Source: Burkholderiales bacterium (GTDB taxonomy: Bacteria > Pseudomonadota > Gammaproteobacteria > Burkholderiales > Casimicrobiaceae). Taken from it: DNA of 64,000 nucleotides. Positions 9,701 to 18,605 of this stretch are shown here, piece by piece. How positions within the stretch are numbered: position 1 is the stretch's first letter; each line of letters begins with the position of its first letter. Position numbers and translations under genes: made by a program. The notes beneath the pieces are model-generated. The model was not told the origin of the DNA. It saw only the letters and a program-made list of their open reading frames with translations, and made no database searches. The stretch covers positions 1 to 64,000 of the forward strand of contig JAEUPL010000011.1 in assembly GCA_016790165.1 (NCBI GenBank), written 5' to 3'.

Positions 9701-10731
9701 TGATCCGTGCGGGTGACCTCCAGCCACTCACCGTCGGGTGTGACCATGCGCCACTGCACCAGGTTGTCGAGCGCCGTGCCCCACAGCACCGCCTTCTTGC
9801 CACCGGCATTCATGGCGATGTTGCCGCCGATGCAGCTGGCATCCGCGCTGGTCGGGTCGCAGGCCCACACGAGGCCGGCGTGCTCGGCCGCCTCCATCGC
9901 GCGGCGCGTCACCACGCCTGCCTCACACTCGATCACGCCGTACGGCTCACCATTATTGGCGCCACCGGGCAACACCTCAAAGCGCACCGGCGATAGCGTT
10001 TCCAGCTTCTCGGTGTTAATCACGGCTGACATGCGCGACAGCGGAATCGCGCCGCCGGTGTAGCCGGTGCCGCCGCCGCGCGGAATGATGGTGAGGCCTA
10101 GTTCGATGCAACCTTTGACCAGACCGATGACTTCTTCTTCGCTATCCGGATGCAGCACGACGAACGGGTACTCAACCCGCCAGTCTGTGGCGTCAGTGAC
10201 ATGGGACACGCGCGCAAGCCCGTCAAAGGTGATGTTGTCCTTGTGGGTAATGCGGCCAAGGACTTTCAGCACGCGCTTGCGCAGATCGTAGGTTTCGCGG
10301 AATTGCGCCTCGAAACGATCTACTGCTTTGGCGGCACGTGCGACCAGCTCGCCGACCTTTTCTTTCCGCGTCTCGCCCTCTACGTCGGCGACGTCGACGT
10401 TGCGGCGCTTCTCCACCTCACGCAGCCGGTGCCGCAACGCCTCGATCAACTGTGCGCGACGGCGCGGGTTGTCGATCATGTCGTCCTGCAGATACGGATT
10501 GCGATCAACGACCCAGATGTCGCCCAGCACCTCGAACAGCATGCGGGCGCTGCGACCCGTCTTGCGCTCACCACGGAGCGATTGCAGGATGTCCCATGCA
10601 TCGTCACCAAGCAGACGGATCACGATCTCGCGGTCCGAGAAACTGGTGTAGTTGTAGGGAATTTCGCGGATGCGGCGATCACTGCTATCGGGCGAGTTCG
10701 CGCTGTCAAGGTGCGTGGCCTTCTGCGCCAT
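6775..10731 (-). CDS. Fused FAD-linked oxidase and Fe-S oxidoreductase (DUF3683 type)
   Basis: A 1318-residue protein that joins parts usually found as separate glycolate or lactate oxidase subunits. After an N-terminal DUF3683-like region comes a FAD-binding PCMH/GlcD-type oxidase ([16 protein letters not shown] and [12 protein letters not shown] motifs) with its C-terminal lobe ending [13 protein letters not shown]. Two 4Fe-4S motifs follow, [11 protein letters not shown] near residue 840 and [11 protein letters not shown] near 902. Two cysteine-rich CCG domains end the chain, with CCGYPQ near 1087 and CCGESG near 1206. It probably oxidises a 2-hydroxy acid and passes electrons to the respiratory chain; the substrate is not readable. 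The longer frame opens at 10926, but MAQKATHL at 10731 is preferred because the extra 65 residues look non-coding. Single gene, convergent with pepE. Confidence 0.88.
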   Translation of the reverse strand: MAQKATHLDSANSPDSSDRRIREIPYNYTSFSDREIVIRLLGDDAWDILQSLRGERKTGRSARMLFEVLGDIWVVDRNPYLQDDMIDNPRRRAQLIEALRHRLREVEKRRNVDVADVEGETRKEKVGELVARAAKAVDRFEAQFRETYDLRKRVLKVLGRITHKDNITFDGLARVSHVTDATDWRVEYPFVVLHPDSEEEVIGLVKGCIELGLTIIPRGGGTGYTGGAIPLSRMSAVINTEKLETLSPVRFEVLPGGANNGEPYGVIECEAGVVTRRAMEAAEHAGLVWACDPTSADASCIGGNIAMNAGGKKAVLWGTALDNLVQWRMVTPDGEWLEVTRTDHNVGKIHDANHATFNLQYMDERRRPLREETLIIPGPSFRKIGLGKDVTDKFLSGLPGVQKEGCDGLITWSKWVLHRMPPHTRTVCMEFFGQVRDSVPSIVEVKDYLDSLPKTGAARVMLSGLEHLDERYVRAVGYATKAKRHGRPKMVLIGDIVGDDEDAVARAASEVVRICNARGGEGFVAVSAEMRKKFWLDRARTAAISKHTNAFKLNEDVVIPLPRMGEYCDGIERINIELSISNKLALCDQLLAFLAGPMPQHRYEEYGVSVELLADKVAEATALVTRVRGQWAELLQGIAASSICHTEPFFESGGVHDDAGALALFRKLQSHEIRVSWRSAIKTPLEDLFAGEALKPIVERLRGIHQDVLRARVWVALHMHAGDGNVHTNIPVNSDNYEMLQQANAAVARIMRLARALDGVISGEHGIGLTKLEFLTADEIAPFQRYKNKVDPEGRFNKGKLLPGGDLRYAYTPSFGLLGSESLILEASDIGAISDSVKDCLRCGKCKPVCSTHVPRANLLYSPRNKILATGLLVEAFLYEEQTRRGISLRHWDELADVADHCTVCHKCVNPCPVDIDFGDVSMAMRNLLRKEGKKKFNPGTAVAMTLLNARDPATVNLLKRTVVNTGYRAQRFAHSLARRFGLIGSQTKRPPSTTGSKPPIKAQVIHFINKPMPGGLPKQTARKLLDIEDDKVVPIIRNPKLDALEQEAVFYFPGCGSERLFSQVGLATQAMLWHVGAQTVLPPGYLCCGYPQTASGNHDKGQEITTDNRVLFHRVANTLNYLDIKTVIVSCGTCMDQLQKYQFEKIFPGCRLLDIHEYLLEKGVKLEGVTGTRYMYHDPCHTPIKTQAPTKVVDALMGQKVALNDRCCGESGTLAVTRPDISTQVRFRKEGEMKKGADALRAIPVKTAEGSEKQFAGDVKILTSCPSCLQGLSRYNDDAGTTADYIVVEMAKHLLGPSWMAEYVERANSGGIERVLV

Positions 10732-11028
10732 GGTGCGTGGGCGACTCGCGTTCACAGAGGATGCTGCCGTGGCAGGTATCGCAGTGGGACGCAAAAAACG
10801 GACGATACGCTCAATGGAGCGTGCGCCGACAAGCGAGACGGGCCACAACGAAGCCTTCATGGCGGCAGGTAGAGCACGCTCGGCGCGCCTTGGTAAATGG
10901 GGCCGCAGTATACCGCGGCGCAGCATCGCTGGAAGCCGCGTAAAACCGTGGCTGCAGCGCGGTTGTTATGGTCATTTCGGTAGCATTCATGGTTCCTGCC
11001 ACTGGACATGCCGCCGAAGGTTGCCGCC
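10732..11028. other. Divergent intergenic region, no gene seen
   Basis: These 297 bases separate the divergent oxidoreductase and decarboxylase genes and must carry both promoters. I see no convincing -35/-10 pair, operator dyad or structured RNA in it. The upstream extensions of both flanking reading frames enter this stretch but show no family similarity. Confidence 0.5.
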
Positions 11029-13272
11029 ATGAAATTTCGTTTTCCCGTAGTCATCATCGATGAAGACTGGCGCGCCGAGTCGGCGTCCGGCCTTGGCATC
11101 CGCGCACTGGCCAAGGCGCTCGAGGACGAAGGGATGGAGGTGGTTGGCGGCTTTACCTATGTCGACGTCGGCATGGTGGCCAATCAGGCGGCGCGCGCTT
11201 CGGCCTTTGTGGTGTCAATCGACGACGAGGAAATCAACGAAGACGGCGCCGAAAGCACCGCGGTCGTCGAGCTCAAGAAGTTCATCGAAGCCACGCGCAA
11301 GCGCAACGCCGACGTGCCGATTTTTCTGTTCGGCGAGACGCGCACCTCGCAGCATTTGCCGAATGAAATCCTGAAGGAACTGCACGGTTTCATCCACATG
11401 TTCGAGGACACCCCGGAGTTCACGGCGCGGATGATCGTGCGTGAGTCGACCAAGTACCTCAGCGCGCTGCCGCCGCCGTTCTTCAAGGAGCTGGTGGACT
11501 ACGCCCGCGATGGCTCGTACTCCTGGCACTGCCCCGGCCACTCGGGCGGCGTCGCGTTTCTCAAAAGCCCGGTCGGCCAGATGTTCCACCAGTTCTTCGG
11601 CGAAAACATGCTGCGCGCCGACGTCTGCAACGCAGTGGAAGAGCTCGGCCAGCTGCTGGATCACACCGGGCCAGTGGCCGCCAGCGAGCGCAACGCCGCG
11701 CGCATTTTTGGTGCGGATCATCTCTTCTTCGTTACGAACGGCACCAGCACCTCGAACAAGGTAGTGTGGCACGCCAACGTGGCGCGCGACGACATCGTGC
11801 TCGTGGATCGCAACTGCCACAAGAGCATCCTGCACGCGATCATGATGACCGGCACCGTGCCGATCTTTCTGCAGCCGACGCGCAATCATCTCGGCATCAT
11901 CGGGCCGATTACTCGCGACCAGTTCTCTCGCGAGTCGATCCAGAAGAAGATCAACGCACACCCACTGGTCAAGAACAAGAAAGCCAAGCCGCGCGTGATG
12001 ACCATCACCCAGAGCACTTACGACGGCGTGCTCTATAACGTTGAGACCATCAAAAAGGAGCTCGCCGGTTACGTCGAAAACCTCCACTTCGATGAAGCCT
12101 GGCTGCCACACGCCGCGTTCCATCCGTTTTATCAGGACATGCACGCGATTGGCCCCGGCCGCAAGCCGTGCAAGGACTCGATGGTGTACGCCACGCAGAG
12201 CACCCACAAGCTGCTCGCGGGCCTGTCGCAGGCATCGCAGATTCTGGTGCAGGACGCCGAGCAGTTGAAGCTCGATTTCACGCGGTTCAACGAGGCGTAC
12301 CTCATGCACACCAGTACTTCGCCTCAGTACGCGATCATCGCGAGCTGTGACGTGGCAGCGGCGATGATGGAGCAGCCCGGCGGCGGTGCGCTGGTGGAAG
12401 AAAGCATCAGCGAGGCGCTCGACTTCCGCCGCGCGATGGCGAAGGTGGACAAGGAGTGGGGCAAGGACTGGTGGTTCAAGACCTGGGGGCCAACCAGGTT
12501 TGACTCGCAAGGCTCCGGCAAGCGCGAGGAATGGTTCCTCAAACCCACCGACAAGTGGCATGGCTTTGGCAACATCGCGTCCGGCTTCAACATGCTCGAC
12601 CCGATCAAGGCGACGATCGTCACGCCGGGGCTGGACGTCAATGGACGTTTCTCCAAGCAGGGCATCCCGGCTTCGCTGGTCACCAAGTACTTGGCAGAGC
12701 ACGGCGTGGTGGTGGAAAAGACGGGTCTTTACAGCTTCTTCGTCATGTTCACCATCGGCATCACCAAGGGCCGCTGGAACTCGCTGGTCACCGAGCTACA
12801 GCAGTTCAAGATGGACTACGACCAGAACCAGCCGCTGTGGCGCGTGATGCCCGAGTTCGTGCACGCGCATCCGCAGTACGAGCGCGTCGGCCTGCGCGAC
12901 CTCGCGCAGCGCATCCACGAGGCATACCGCAAGTACGACGTCGCCCGCGTCACCACCGAGATGTACCTCTCGCCAATGGAACCGGCAATGAAACCGAGCG
13001 ACGCCTTCGAGCACTTGGCGCACCGCAAGGTCGATCGGGTGCCCGTTGACGAACTCCTCGGTCGGGTGACGGCAATGCTGGTGACGCCCTACCCGCCGGG
13101 TATTCCGTTGCTGCTGCCCGGCGAACGCTTCAACAAGACCATCGTCGACTACCTGAAATTCGCCCGCGAGTTCAACACCCTGCTGCCCGGCTTCGATACC
13201 GATGTGCATGGACTGGTGATGGAGCACGATAAGGGCGTGGAGCGGTATTTTGTGGATTGTGTGAGGGCATAA
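11029..13272 (+). CDS. Orn/Lys/Arg decarboxylase, PLP-dependent
   Basis: Pyridoxal-phosphate decarboxylase of the fold-I group III family, which contains the inducible arginine, lysine and ornithine decarboxylases. The 747-residue length fits AdiA-like enzymes. An N-terminal receiver-like wing domain (residues 1 to about 130, VVIIDEDW) precedes the PLP domain. Seen there are SWHCPGHSGG, the FFVTNGTSTSNK stretch, the aspartate-containing HFDEAW, and STHKLL with the PLP lysine at K394. The start MKFRFPVVIIDEDW at 11029 matches the usual family N-terminus; an ATG seven codons upstream is also possible. It may act in acid resistance or polyamine synthesis. Substrate choice among arginine, lysine and ornithine cannot be settled by eye. 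Confidence 0.9.
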   Translation: MKFRFPVVIIDEDWRAESASGLGIRALAKALEDEGMEVVGGFTYVDVGMVANQAARASAFVVSIDDEEINEDGAESTAVVELKKFIEATRKRNADVPIFLFGETRTSQHLPNEILKELHGFIHMFEDTPEFTARMIVRESTKYLSALPPPFFKELVDYARDGSYSWHCPGHSGGVAFLKSPVGQMFHQFFGENMLRADVCNAVEELGQLLDHTGPVAASERNAARIFGADHLFFVTNGTSTSNKVVWHANVARDDIVLVDRNCHKSILHAIMMTGTVPIFLQPTRNHLGIIGPITRDQFSRESIQKKINAHPLVKNKKAKPRVMTITQSTYDGVLYNVETIKKELAGYVENLHFDEAWLPHAAFHPFYQDMHAIGPGRKPCKDSMVYATQSTHKLLAGLSQASQILVQDAEQLKLDFTRFNEAYLMHTSTSPQYAIIASCDVAAAMMEQPGGGALVEESISEALDFRRAMAKVDKEWGKDWWFKTWGPTRFDSQGSGKREEWFLKPTDKWHGFGNIASGFNMLDPIKATIVTPGLDVNGRFSKQGIPASLVTKYLAEHGVVVEKTGLYSFFVMFTIGITKGRWNSLVTELQQFKMDYDQNQPLWRVMPEFVHAHPQYERVGLRDLAQRIHEAYRKYDVARVTTEMYLSPMEPAMKPSDAFEHLAHRKVDRVPVDELLGRVTAMLVTPYPPGIPLLLPGERFNKTIVDYLKFAREFNTLLPGFDTDVHGLVMEHDKGVERYFVDCVRA

Positions 13273-13289
13273 GCACCCCTCACGCTGGC

Positions 13290-13318
13290 CGTCTCCGCGG
13301 CCACCCATCGCGGAGACG
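13290..13318. terminator. Stem-loop between convergent genes
   Basis: A perfect 10-bp stem, CGTCTCCGCG with CGCGGAGACG, encloses a 9-base loop just after the decarboxylase stop and before the end of the opposing gene. There is no U-run on either side, so it may act as a bidirectional 3' structure rather than a classic intrinsic terminator. Confidence 0.5.
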
Positions 13319-13359
13319 TTGCCGGGTAGCCTCGCGCCACGCTTGGCCAGGCGAATAGC

Positions 13360-14505
13360 CTATCGCTTGCCTTCACTCATTGCGTAACTGGCGGGCGGGC
13401 GGAATAGTGATGCATCGGGATCGCCCCGCTTGATGTCCGTCATGCGATAGAGCGATTCGCCGTTGCGCGGGTCGATGCGACGGTGGTAAACCGTCATTTT
13501 GAGCTCCGGCGAATAGTATTTCTCAACAACCGTTTCGATGGCCTTGCTGTTGCCGATCGCACCCGCCGCAACGATCTCGACGCTGCGCTCGGTGTCCACG
13601 CTCAGACCCTCGTAGGGTTGACCGGTCTTCTTCTCGCGCGTGAGCTGTGTAGTCACGCCCGATGTGCCCGCGTTCGCCAAGGCGGGAGGCACCGGCGGTG
13701 TGGGCGGTAGCGGTGCGGCGCTGCCGGCGCCGCGCTCCCTATTGACCGTGATGCCCTGCGTGAAATCAAGAATCTGCGCGCGCGGGCTGATGGTGACGTT
13801 GACATCGTCACGCGTACTCATCATGGCAATCCCGCTGCGGTTGCTCGCGATGAATCCGAAGCCCAGCGGCTTCCAGTCGCCTTTCATCTGCCGGAAGCAA
13901 TCGTGAATAGCGCGTTCGTCGAATCCCGCCCGACAGGCCGTTTGTTTTTGCGGATCGACAATGTAGGCCTCTTTCGCCACCGGGTCATTGATGAACACGC
14001 GCGCGCTGCCGTCGGCCTGACGCAGCTCCTGCCGCGTGCGGCCCTCGCTGTCGCGCGCAAGCAGGCGCGTGCTTGAGCGTTGAATCACGGTGCCGTCGCC
14101 AAGCGTCTGCCGGAACTCACGCACTTCGCGCGCGGCATAGGGATTGCCCTTTTGTCGGTCGTTGGCGGCCGAGCGAAAGATCGCGGCGCCCTTGCTGCCG
14201 GCCTCCTCAATCGCTTTGAGAATGGTTTCGCGCACCTCGTCAGCGTTGACCGAGGAGCGATCCGCGCTGGCAAGCGCGCCGTGGACGGCCGCCATTGCCT
14301 TGTCGATGGCGCTACCCGCCACGTCTGGCAGATCGAGCTCTTTGCCGTCGATCTTGATCACGATGCTGCGGCGTTCGCGCGGCTCCGCCGGAGCCGTGTT
14401 TGCCGCCTTGTCGTCCGCGCGTGCGGGTGCAGCGGCGAAGAGCACCGCCGCAGTGGCAAGCGCGCAGACCAGGGGGCGCGGGGGAAGGTCGGTCCGAATC
14501 GGCAT
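13360..14505 (-). CDS. Exported protein of unknown function, third gene of ECF sigma operon
   Basis: A 381-residue protein with a clear signal peptide (PLVCALATAAVLFAAAPARA, cleavage after ARA). I do not recognise a named family. Residues 45-60 contain IVIKIDGKELDLPD, and the middle part (about 120-210) is rich in polar strands with two cysteines (TACRAGF and IHDCF). A proline-rich linker (PLPPTPPVPP) splits it before a C-terminal region that includes KKTGQPYEGLSVDTERS. It lies 17 bases downstream of the membrane protein of the sigma operon, so it is probably cotranscribed and acts in the periplasm, perhaps in sensing. That role is inference from position. Confidence 0.75.
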   Translation of the reverse strand: MPIRTDLPPRPLVCALATAAVLFAAAPARADDKAANTAPAEPRERRSIVIKIDGKELDLPDVAGSAIDKAMAAVHGALASADRSSVNADEVRETILKAIEEAGSKGAAIFRSAANDRQKGNPYAAREVREFRQTLGDGTVIQRSSTRLLARDSEGRTRQELRQADGSARVFINDPVAKEAYIVDPQKQTACRAGFDERAIHDCFRQMKGDWKPLGFGFIASNRSGIAMMSTRDDVNVTISPRAQILDFTQGITVNRERGAGSAAPLPPTPPVPPALANAGTSGVTTQLTREKKTGQPYEGLSVDTERSVEIVAAGAIGNSKAIETVVEKYYSPELKMTVYHRRIDPRNGESLYRMTDIKRGDPDASLFRPPASYAMSEGKR

Positions 14506-14522
14506 GGGTCACTCTCCATCGA

Positions 14523-15065
14523 TCAGTAAAAAATCGCACGCTGGTGCGTCACCGGGCGATCAACAAAACGCACCGCGAGCGGCTCACCTCGCGCCCCCAG
14601 CAGCAGCTCGGCACGCACGGGCTCGTGCAGCTTCTGCGGCGGCACCGGAATGCCGAAGTCGAGCATCGCTTCACGCGACACGCTGACGCGCAACAACTGG
14701 CTCACGTCGAGCGTGTTGCCGATGGGCTCGGCAACGAGCATGAAGGGCGTCGTCACCTCTGCCACGTCTGCGCTACGGCCGGTTGAGGTCGCAAGCCAGC
14801 CAATCCCTGTCCCCGCGGCCAACAGCATCGAACCGGCGACCGCGAATGCGAGGCGCTGCGGGAACAGCCAGCGCGTCCGCCACCCGCCGACACGCGGCCG
14901 CAACGGATGCGCAGCGGACGTCGCGTCCGTGCGGGCGACCGCAAACTGCTTGAGCAGGCTCCCTTCGAGCGCGTCCGGCGGGCCTGTCCGGCGCCACGCG
15001 ATACGAGCGTTCGCCCAGGCGTCGTGCACGTCGGCGGCGGGGAAGCGTGAGTCGGCGTTGTTCAT
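14523..15065 (-). CDS. Single-pass membrane protein, probable anti-sigma factor by position
   Basis: A 180-residue protein with a cytoplasmic-looking N-terminus of about 70 residues. It has one transmembrane segment near residues 73-91 (LAFAVAGSMLLAAGTGIGWL) and a periplasmic C-terminal part of about 90 residues. This topology and its ATGA overlap with the sigma factor stop are typical of anti-sigma factors. However, the N-terminus shows no zinc-binding HxxxCxxC motif and no strong family match, so the anti-sigma role is inferred. The periplasmic part contains PVPPQKLHEPVRAELLLG and could bind the third operon protein. Confidence 0.7.
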   Translation of the reverse strand: MNNADSRFPAADVHDAWANARIAWRRTGPPDALEGSLLKQFAVARTDATSAAHPLRPRVGGWRTRWLFPQRLAFAVAGSMLLAAGTGIGWLATSTGRSADVAEVTTPFMLVAEPIGNTLDVSQLLRVSVSREAMLDFGIPVPPQKLHEPVRAELLLGARGEPLAVRFVDRPVTHQRAIFY

Positions 15066-15697
15066 GCTGCATTTCGCCGTTCAGGCGGAAAAAGTTCCAT
15101 CAAGCGCTGGTGCAGCGCTGCCTTGGCCCGATGCAAGCGCGAACGCACCGTCCCGATCGCGCAGCCGAGAATCGCCGCCGTCTCGGCGTAGCTGAATTCT
15201 TCAAACTCAATGAGGGCTACGACTTCGCGATGTTCCGGCGGCAGCTCTCGCAGCGCGTCGAGCAGCGCCTGGCCACGCTCCTGCGCCAGCAGCGGAGCGA
15301 GCGCGTCCTGAATCGCGTCTTCATCGCCGTCCGGGCTGGGGGCTTCGACGTCTTCGAGGGACAGCGGCTGCCGCGCGTCCTGCGCGCGAATCCGCAGCAC
15401 CTGGTTTCGCACCACGCCACAAAGGAACGCAGCCAGGCTGCCCTGTGCGCGGTCATAGCTGAAAGCGCCCTGCGTGGCGAGCCAGAGGAAGGTCTCCTGA
15501 GTCGCGTCGGCGGCCGCGTCGCAGTGCGGCGCGTGGATTCGGGCGTGACGAAACACGACGCCCGAGTGCCGGCGGTACAGCGTCGACAGCGCAGCCGCGT
15601 CGCCCTGTCGCACACGCGTGAGCAACGTCATGTCGTCGACGGCAGAAGAATCGGGCGGCGCGGCATCCACAGGCGCTATTCCAGTTCGTGGCGACAA
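15062..15697 (-). CDS. ECF-type RNA polymerase sigma factor
   Basis: A 211-residue sigma-70 family factor of the extracytoplasmic function group. Region 2 covers about residues 25-100 (LLTRVRQGDAAALSTLYRRH, and DATQETFLWLATQGAF for -10 recognition). Region 4 covers about 145-200 (LRELPPEHREVVALIEFEEF, followed by the helix-turn-helix YAETAAILGCAIGTVRSRLH). No region 3 is present, as expected. The gene is first in a three-gene minus-strand operon with a membrane protein and an exported protein. It is divergent from a TonB-dependent receptor that it may control. The start at 15697 is uncertain; a later GTG or ATG before LLTRVRQG is possible. Confidence 0.88.
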   Translation of the reverse strand: MSPRTGIAPVDAAPPDSSAVDDMTLLTRVRQGDAAALSTLYRRHSGVVFRHARIHAPHCDAAADATQETFLWLATQGAFSYDRAQGSLAAFLCGVVRNQVLRIRAQDARQPLSLEDVEAPSPDGDEDAIQDALAPLLAQERGQALLDALRELPPEHREVVALIEFEEFSYAETAAILGCAIGTVRSRLHRAKAALHQRLMELFPPERRNAA

Positions 15698-15756
15698 AAG
15701 TTCCCATTCCGCGGGCGCGGAGCGTCGTGCTTCAAACGATCGTGCGACACACGGCG

Positions 15757-15880
15757 GTACAGCTTTCGCGGTCTATGCACTGATTGGCGGTCGTTACGTT
15801 GCATTTGTTCAGTAAGTCGACTTTATGCGAAATGCTGCGCAAACGACCGCGTAGTAGCGGTCAAGCAACAAAAGCTGTAC
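15757..15880. promoter_or_regulatory. Symmetric inverted duplication, candidate divergent ECF promoters
   Basis: Read outward from 15818.5, both strands carry the same ordered elements: a central palindrome AAGTCGACTT, then AACGACCGC, then exactly 20 variable bases, then AAAGCTGTAC. The outer arms are 15757-15766 and 15871-15880, the middle arms 15787-15795 and 15842-15850. The spacers between arms differ in sequence but keep the same length. Conserved blocks with fixed spacing in both outward directions, between an ECF sigma gene and a receptor gene, suggest two matching promoters or operators. That role is inference. Confidence 0.55.
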
Positions 15881-16107
15881 TGAGTTGGCGGGACCCATTT
15901 GCCAGCCACCAGCAATAAATCGGCGCGGCGAAATGCGCCGGGCGTCCGCGTCCATGCATTTGTCATAACCACGGGCGCGCCGAAAGTGACGCCGTTGCGA
16001 CAGTGGTTGCCGCGCTTTGCGATTTGTCACCGCGCCGTCATCCGCCCACCGCCCGGCTGTGAAATATTTGGTTGTTTCCCAAATCCTCCTCAATCCGGCA
16101 AATCATC
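15881..16107. other. Long leader upstream of the TonB receptor, no gene seen
   Basis: Together with the inverted duplication this forms a 410-base gap between the sigma factor and receptor genes. These 227 bases would be the 5' leader of the receptor transcript if the rightward element at 15842-15880 is a promoter. I see no open reading frame with family similarity and no strong terminator. A weak CTCCTC/GGCA region precedes the ATG at 16108. Confidence 0.4.
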
Positions 16108-18504
16108 ATGCAAATCTCCTCGTCAGCCCCGCAGCGACACCTGCGCGTTTCGCGCGTCGCTCGCGCCGTCACCCTCGCCCTTGCCAGCGCCGCAATGTCC
16201 GGCGCCATGGCTCAGGCCACGCAAGAGAAGGACGACGCACCGCGCGCCAAGGAAGACGCGATTCGCGTCGGTACCATCACCATCGTCGGTCAGGGCGACA
16301 AACTCGGCGCCGGGCAGATCTTGAAAGAGGATACGGTCAAGGCGCGCTCGACCGTCACCAAAGATGCCACCGAGAAGGATCGCGCCACCGGCAACCCTTA
16401 CCAGGCGATTGCCATCCTGCCTGGCATCAACACGTTTAACCATGACGCAACCGGCCTCTTCGGCGGTGGTTTGACCATTCGCGGCTTCGGTGCCGACCAG
16501 ATCGGCTTCACCATCAACGGTGTGCCAGTCAATGATTCCGGCAGCTATTCCGTGTTCCCACAGGAATATGTCGACAACGAAAACTCCTGCACCCAGACGG
16601 TGGCGCAGGGCAATCCCGACGTCGAATCCCCGCACATCGGCGCCACGGGCGGCAGCGTGGGCATCACCAGCTGCGACCCACTGGACGCACGACGTTTCCG
16701 CGTTGCCCAGACGTTGGGCAGCCTGAGTCTGTCCCGCACCTTCGTGCGTGTCGACAGCGGCCGCTTTGCCGGCGGCAAGGCGAAAGTCTACGTAAGCTAT
16801 TCGCATTCCGAAGCCGACAAGTGGAAGGGCCCGGGTGGAGCCAAGCGCGACCATATTGACACCGCGTTCGCTTTGGACCTTTCACCAGACAATCGCATCG
16901 TGGGCGTGTTCAATTACAACAAGGCGATCAACAACAACTACGTCTCGCCGACCCTCGCTCAAATCAACACCAACGGTTACTACTGGGATCTCTCACCCAC
17001 CTTCGTTGGTCATCTGACGCCTGTCAACGGAACGGCGCAGCGCGAATCGTCGCCATTCCCGCCGTACTACAAGCTGGCAACCAACCCGTTCGAAAACCTC
17101 GTTGGATCGCTGTCGGGCTCGTTCAAGCTGGCGCAGAGTACCTACCTGAAAGTTCAACCCTATCTGTGGTGGGGCTACGGTACAGGCGGTACGCAGCAGC
17201 GAACGCTCTCGGAAACTGCGTTCCTCAACACGACGACCAACCGCACCGGCGCTGGCGTTGACCTGAACGGGGATCGCGACACGCTGGACACCGTGGTCGT
17301 TGCCAGCAGCAACGTCACGCGCACGATGCGCCCTGGCGTGACTGCGGAAATCAATCACCAGTGGGGTAATCACGCCCTCAAATTCGGCGTCTGGTATGAA
17401 CGCGCACAACACAAGCAAACCGGTCCGGCCGTGCTGGTGGATGCGGCGGGCAATCCTGCGGACGCGTGGCTGCGCGACGGCCGACTGCTACGCCCTGACG
17501 GCTCGCAATACAACTCGCGCGACTGGCTGACCATCAGCCCGGCGTATCAGGCCTACATCGCCGACTCGTTCAGTTTCATGAATGATCGCGGTGTGCTGCA
17601 ACTGGGCCTTCGCGCGCCGGGCGTCACCCGCAAGTTCACCAATTACGCCAGCGAAGCCGCCAATTCGCAAACCACTTACACCATCGAAAAGACGTACACC
17701 GATATCCTGCCGCAACTGGGTGTGCGCTTTAACGTTGACCGCGAGCAGCAGGTATTCGCCAACGTCGGCAAGAACTTCCGCGCACCGCCGAATTTCGCGT
17801 TCGCCCCCACCAACAACAACGTTGCATTCATCAATGGTGTCCCGACGCTGGTTGGCAAGGTGGAGGCCGAAACCTCAGTGGTTACCGATGTTGGTTACCG
17901 CTTCCAGGGCCGCTCGCTCACACTCTCTGCGTCGGTGTTCAATGTCGATTTCAAGAATCGCCAGGCCAACGCGTTTGACCCGAACACCCTGAAGAGCATC
18001 TACACCAACGCCGGTGATGTACGTAATCGCGGCCTCGAGCTCGAATTGGGCACGGCAGCGGTCAACGGCTGGACGGCCTATGGATCGCTCACGGTGCAGA
18101 AGAGCAAGGTACTCAACGACCTCCGGGTAAGTGCGACATCCACGCTGGCTACGTCCGGCAAGCAATTCCCCATGACGCCGCGCATGATGGCCGGTCTGGC
18201 CATCCAGTACGCCAATGGGCCGCTCTACGCCCGCCTGAAGGCCAAGAAGACGGGCCGTCAGTTCGCCACGCTGATGAACGACGAGGAAGCACCCAGCTAC
18301 ATGACGGCGGATTTCGACGCCGGCTACCGCTTTGCGAACATGGGCTTTATCAAGAACCCGATGATCCGCCTGAACGTGAGCAACGTAGGTAACACCAAGT
18401 ACCGCACACCGAGTTCGAACGCGGTGCTGACAGCCGCCAACACGCCGTTCTACTATCTCGGTGCTCCGCGCTTCTTCTCGGCCACGCTGAGCGCTGACTT
18501 CTAG
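16108..18504 (+). CDS. TonB-dependent outer membrane receptor
   Basis: A 798-residue outer-membrane active transporter. A signal peptide (ending SGAMAQA) is followed by a plug domain with the TonB-box-like stretch TITIVGQ, the plug core QAIAILPGINTFNHDATGLF, and GLTIRGFGADQIGFTINGVP. A 22-stranded barrel follows, and the chain ends in phenylalanine (FFSATLSADF), as expected for Bam-dependent folding. The ATG at 16108 was chosen over a TTG at 16072 because it starts the signal peptide. It is divergent from the ECF sigma operon, which suggests regulation by that sigma factor. Substrate (siderophore, cobalamin, sugar or other) is not evident. An intrinsic terminator lies about 60 bases downstream. 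Confidence 0.92.
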   Translation: MQISSSAPQRHLRVSRVARAVTLALASAAMSGAMAQATQEKDDAPRAKEDAIRVGTITIVGQGDKLGAGQILKEDTVKARSTVTKDATEKDRATGNPYQAIAILPGINTFNHDATGLFGGGLTIRGFGADQIGFTINGVPVNDSGSYSVFPQEYVDNENSCTQTVAQGNPDVESPHIGATGGSVGITSCDPLDARRFRVAQTLGSLSLSRTFVRVDSGRFAGGKAKVYVSYSHSEADKWKGPGGAKRDHIDTAFALDLSPDNRIVGVFNYNKAINNNYVSPTLAQINTNGYYWDLSPTFVGHLTPVNGTAQRESSPFPPYYKLATNPFENLVGSLSGSFKLAQSTYLKVQPYLWWGYGTGGTQQRTLSETAFLNTTTNRTGAGVDLNGDRDTLDTVVVASSNVTRTMRPGVTAEINHQWGNHALKFGVWYERAQHKQTGPAVLVDAAGNPADAWLRDGRLLRPDGSQYNSRDWLTISPAYQAYIADSFSFMNDRGVLQLGLRAPGVTRKFTNYASEAANSQTTYTIEKTYTDILPQLGVRFNVDREQQVFANVGKNFRAPPNFAFAPTNNNVAFINGVPTLVGKVEAETSVVTDVGYRFQGRSLTLSASVFNVDFKNRQANAFDPNTLKSIYTNAGDVRNRGLELELGTAAVNGWTAYGSLTVQKSKVLNDLRVSATSTLATSGKQFPMTPRMMAGLAIQYANGPLYARLKAKKTGRQFATLMNDEEAPSYMTADFDAGYRFANMGFIKNPMIRLNVSNVGNTKYRTPSSNAVLTAANTPFYYLGAPRFFSATLSADF

Positions 18505-18562
18505 TCGATCGCTCTGCGTAGCGCGCGGGTCATGCACCCGACCCGCGCGACGATCATCACGA

Positions 18563-18593
18563 CAAAGCCGCGCGAGCCGCGGCTTTGTTTTTT
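18563..18593 (+). terminator. Intrinsic terminator after the TonB receptor
   Basis: CAAAGCCGCG pairs perfectly with CGCGGCTTTG over 10 bp around a 5-base loop and is followed by six T residues. The T-run touches the GGAG ribosome-binding site of the next gene, whose ATG is at 18606. Any transcript entering that gene from upstream must therefore pass this hairpin. Confidence 0.85.
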
Positions 18594-18605
18594 GGAGACT
18601 ACGGC

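Noticed and set aside
11215-12702. A 495-residue open frame on the minus strand inside the decarboxylase gene
   Set aside because: It is antisense to a clear PLP enzyme. Its translation has no family motif and arises from the codon bias of GC-rich DNA.
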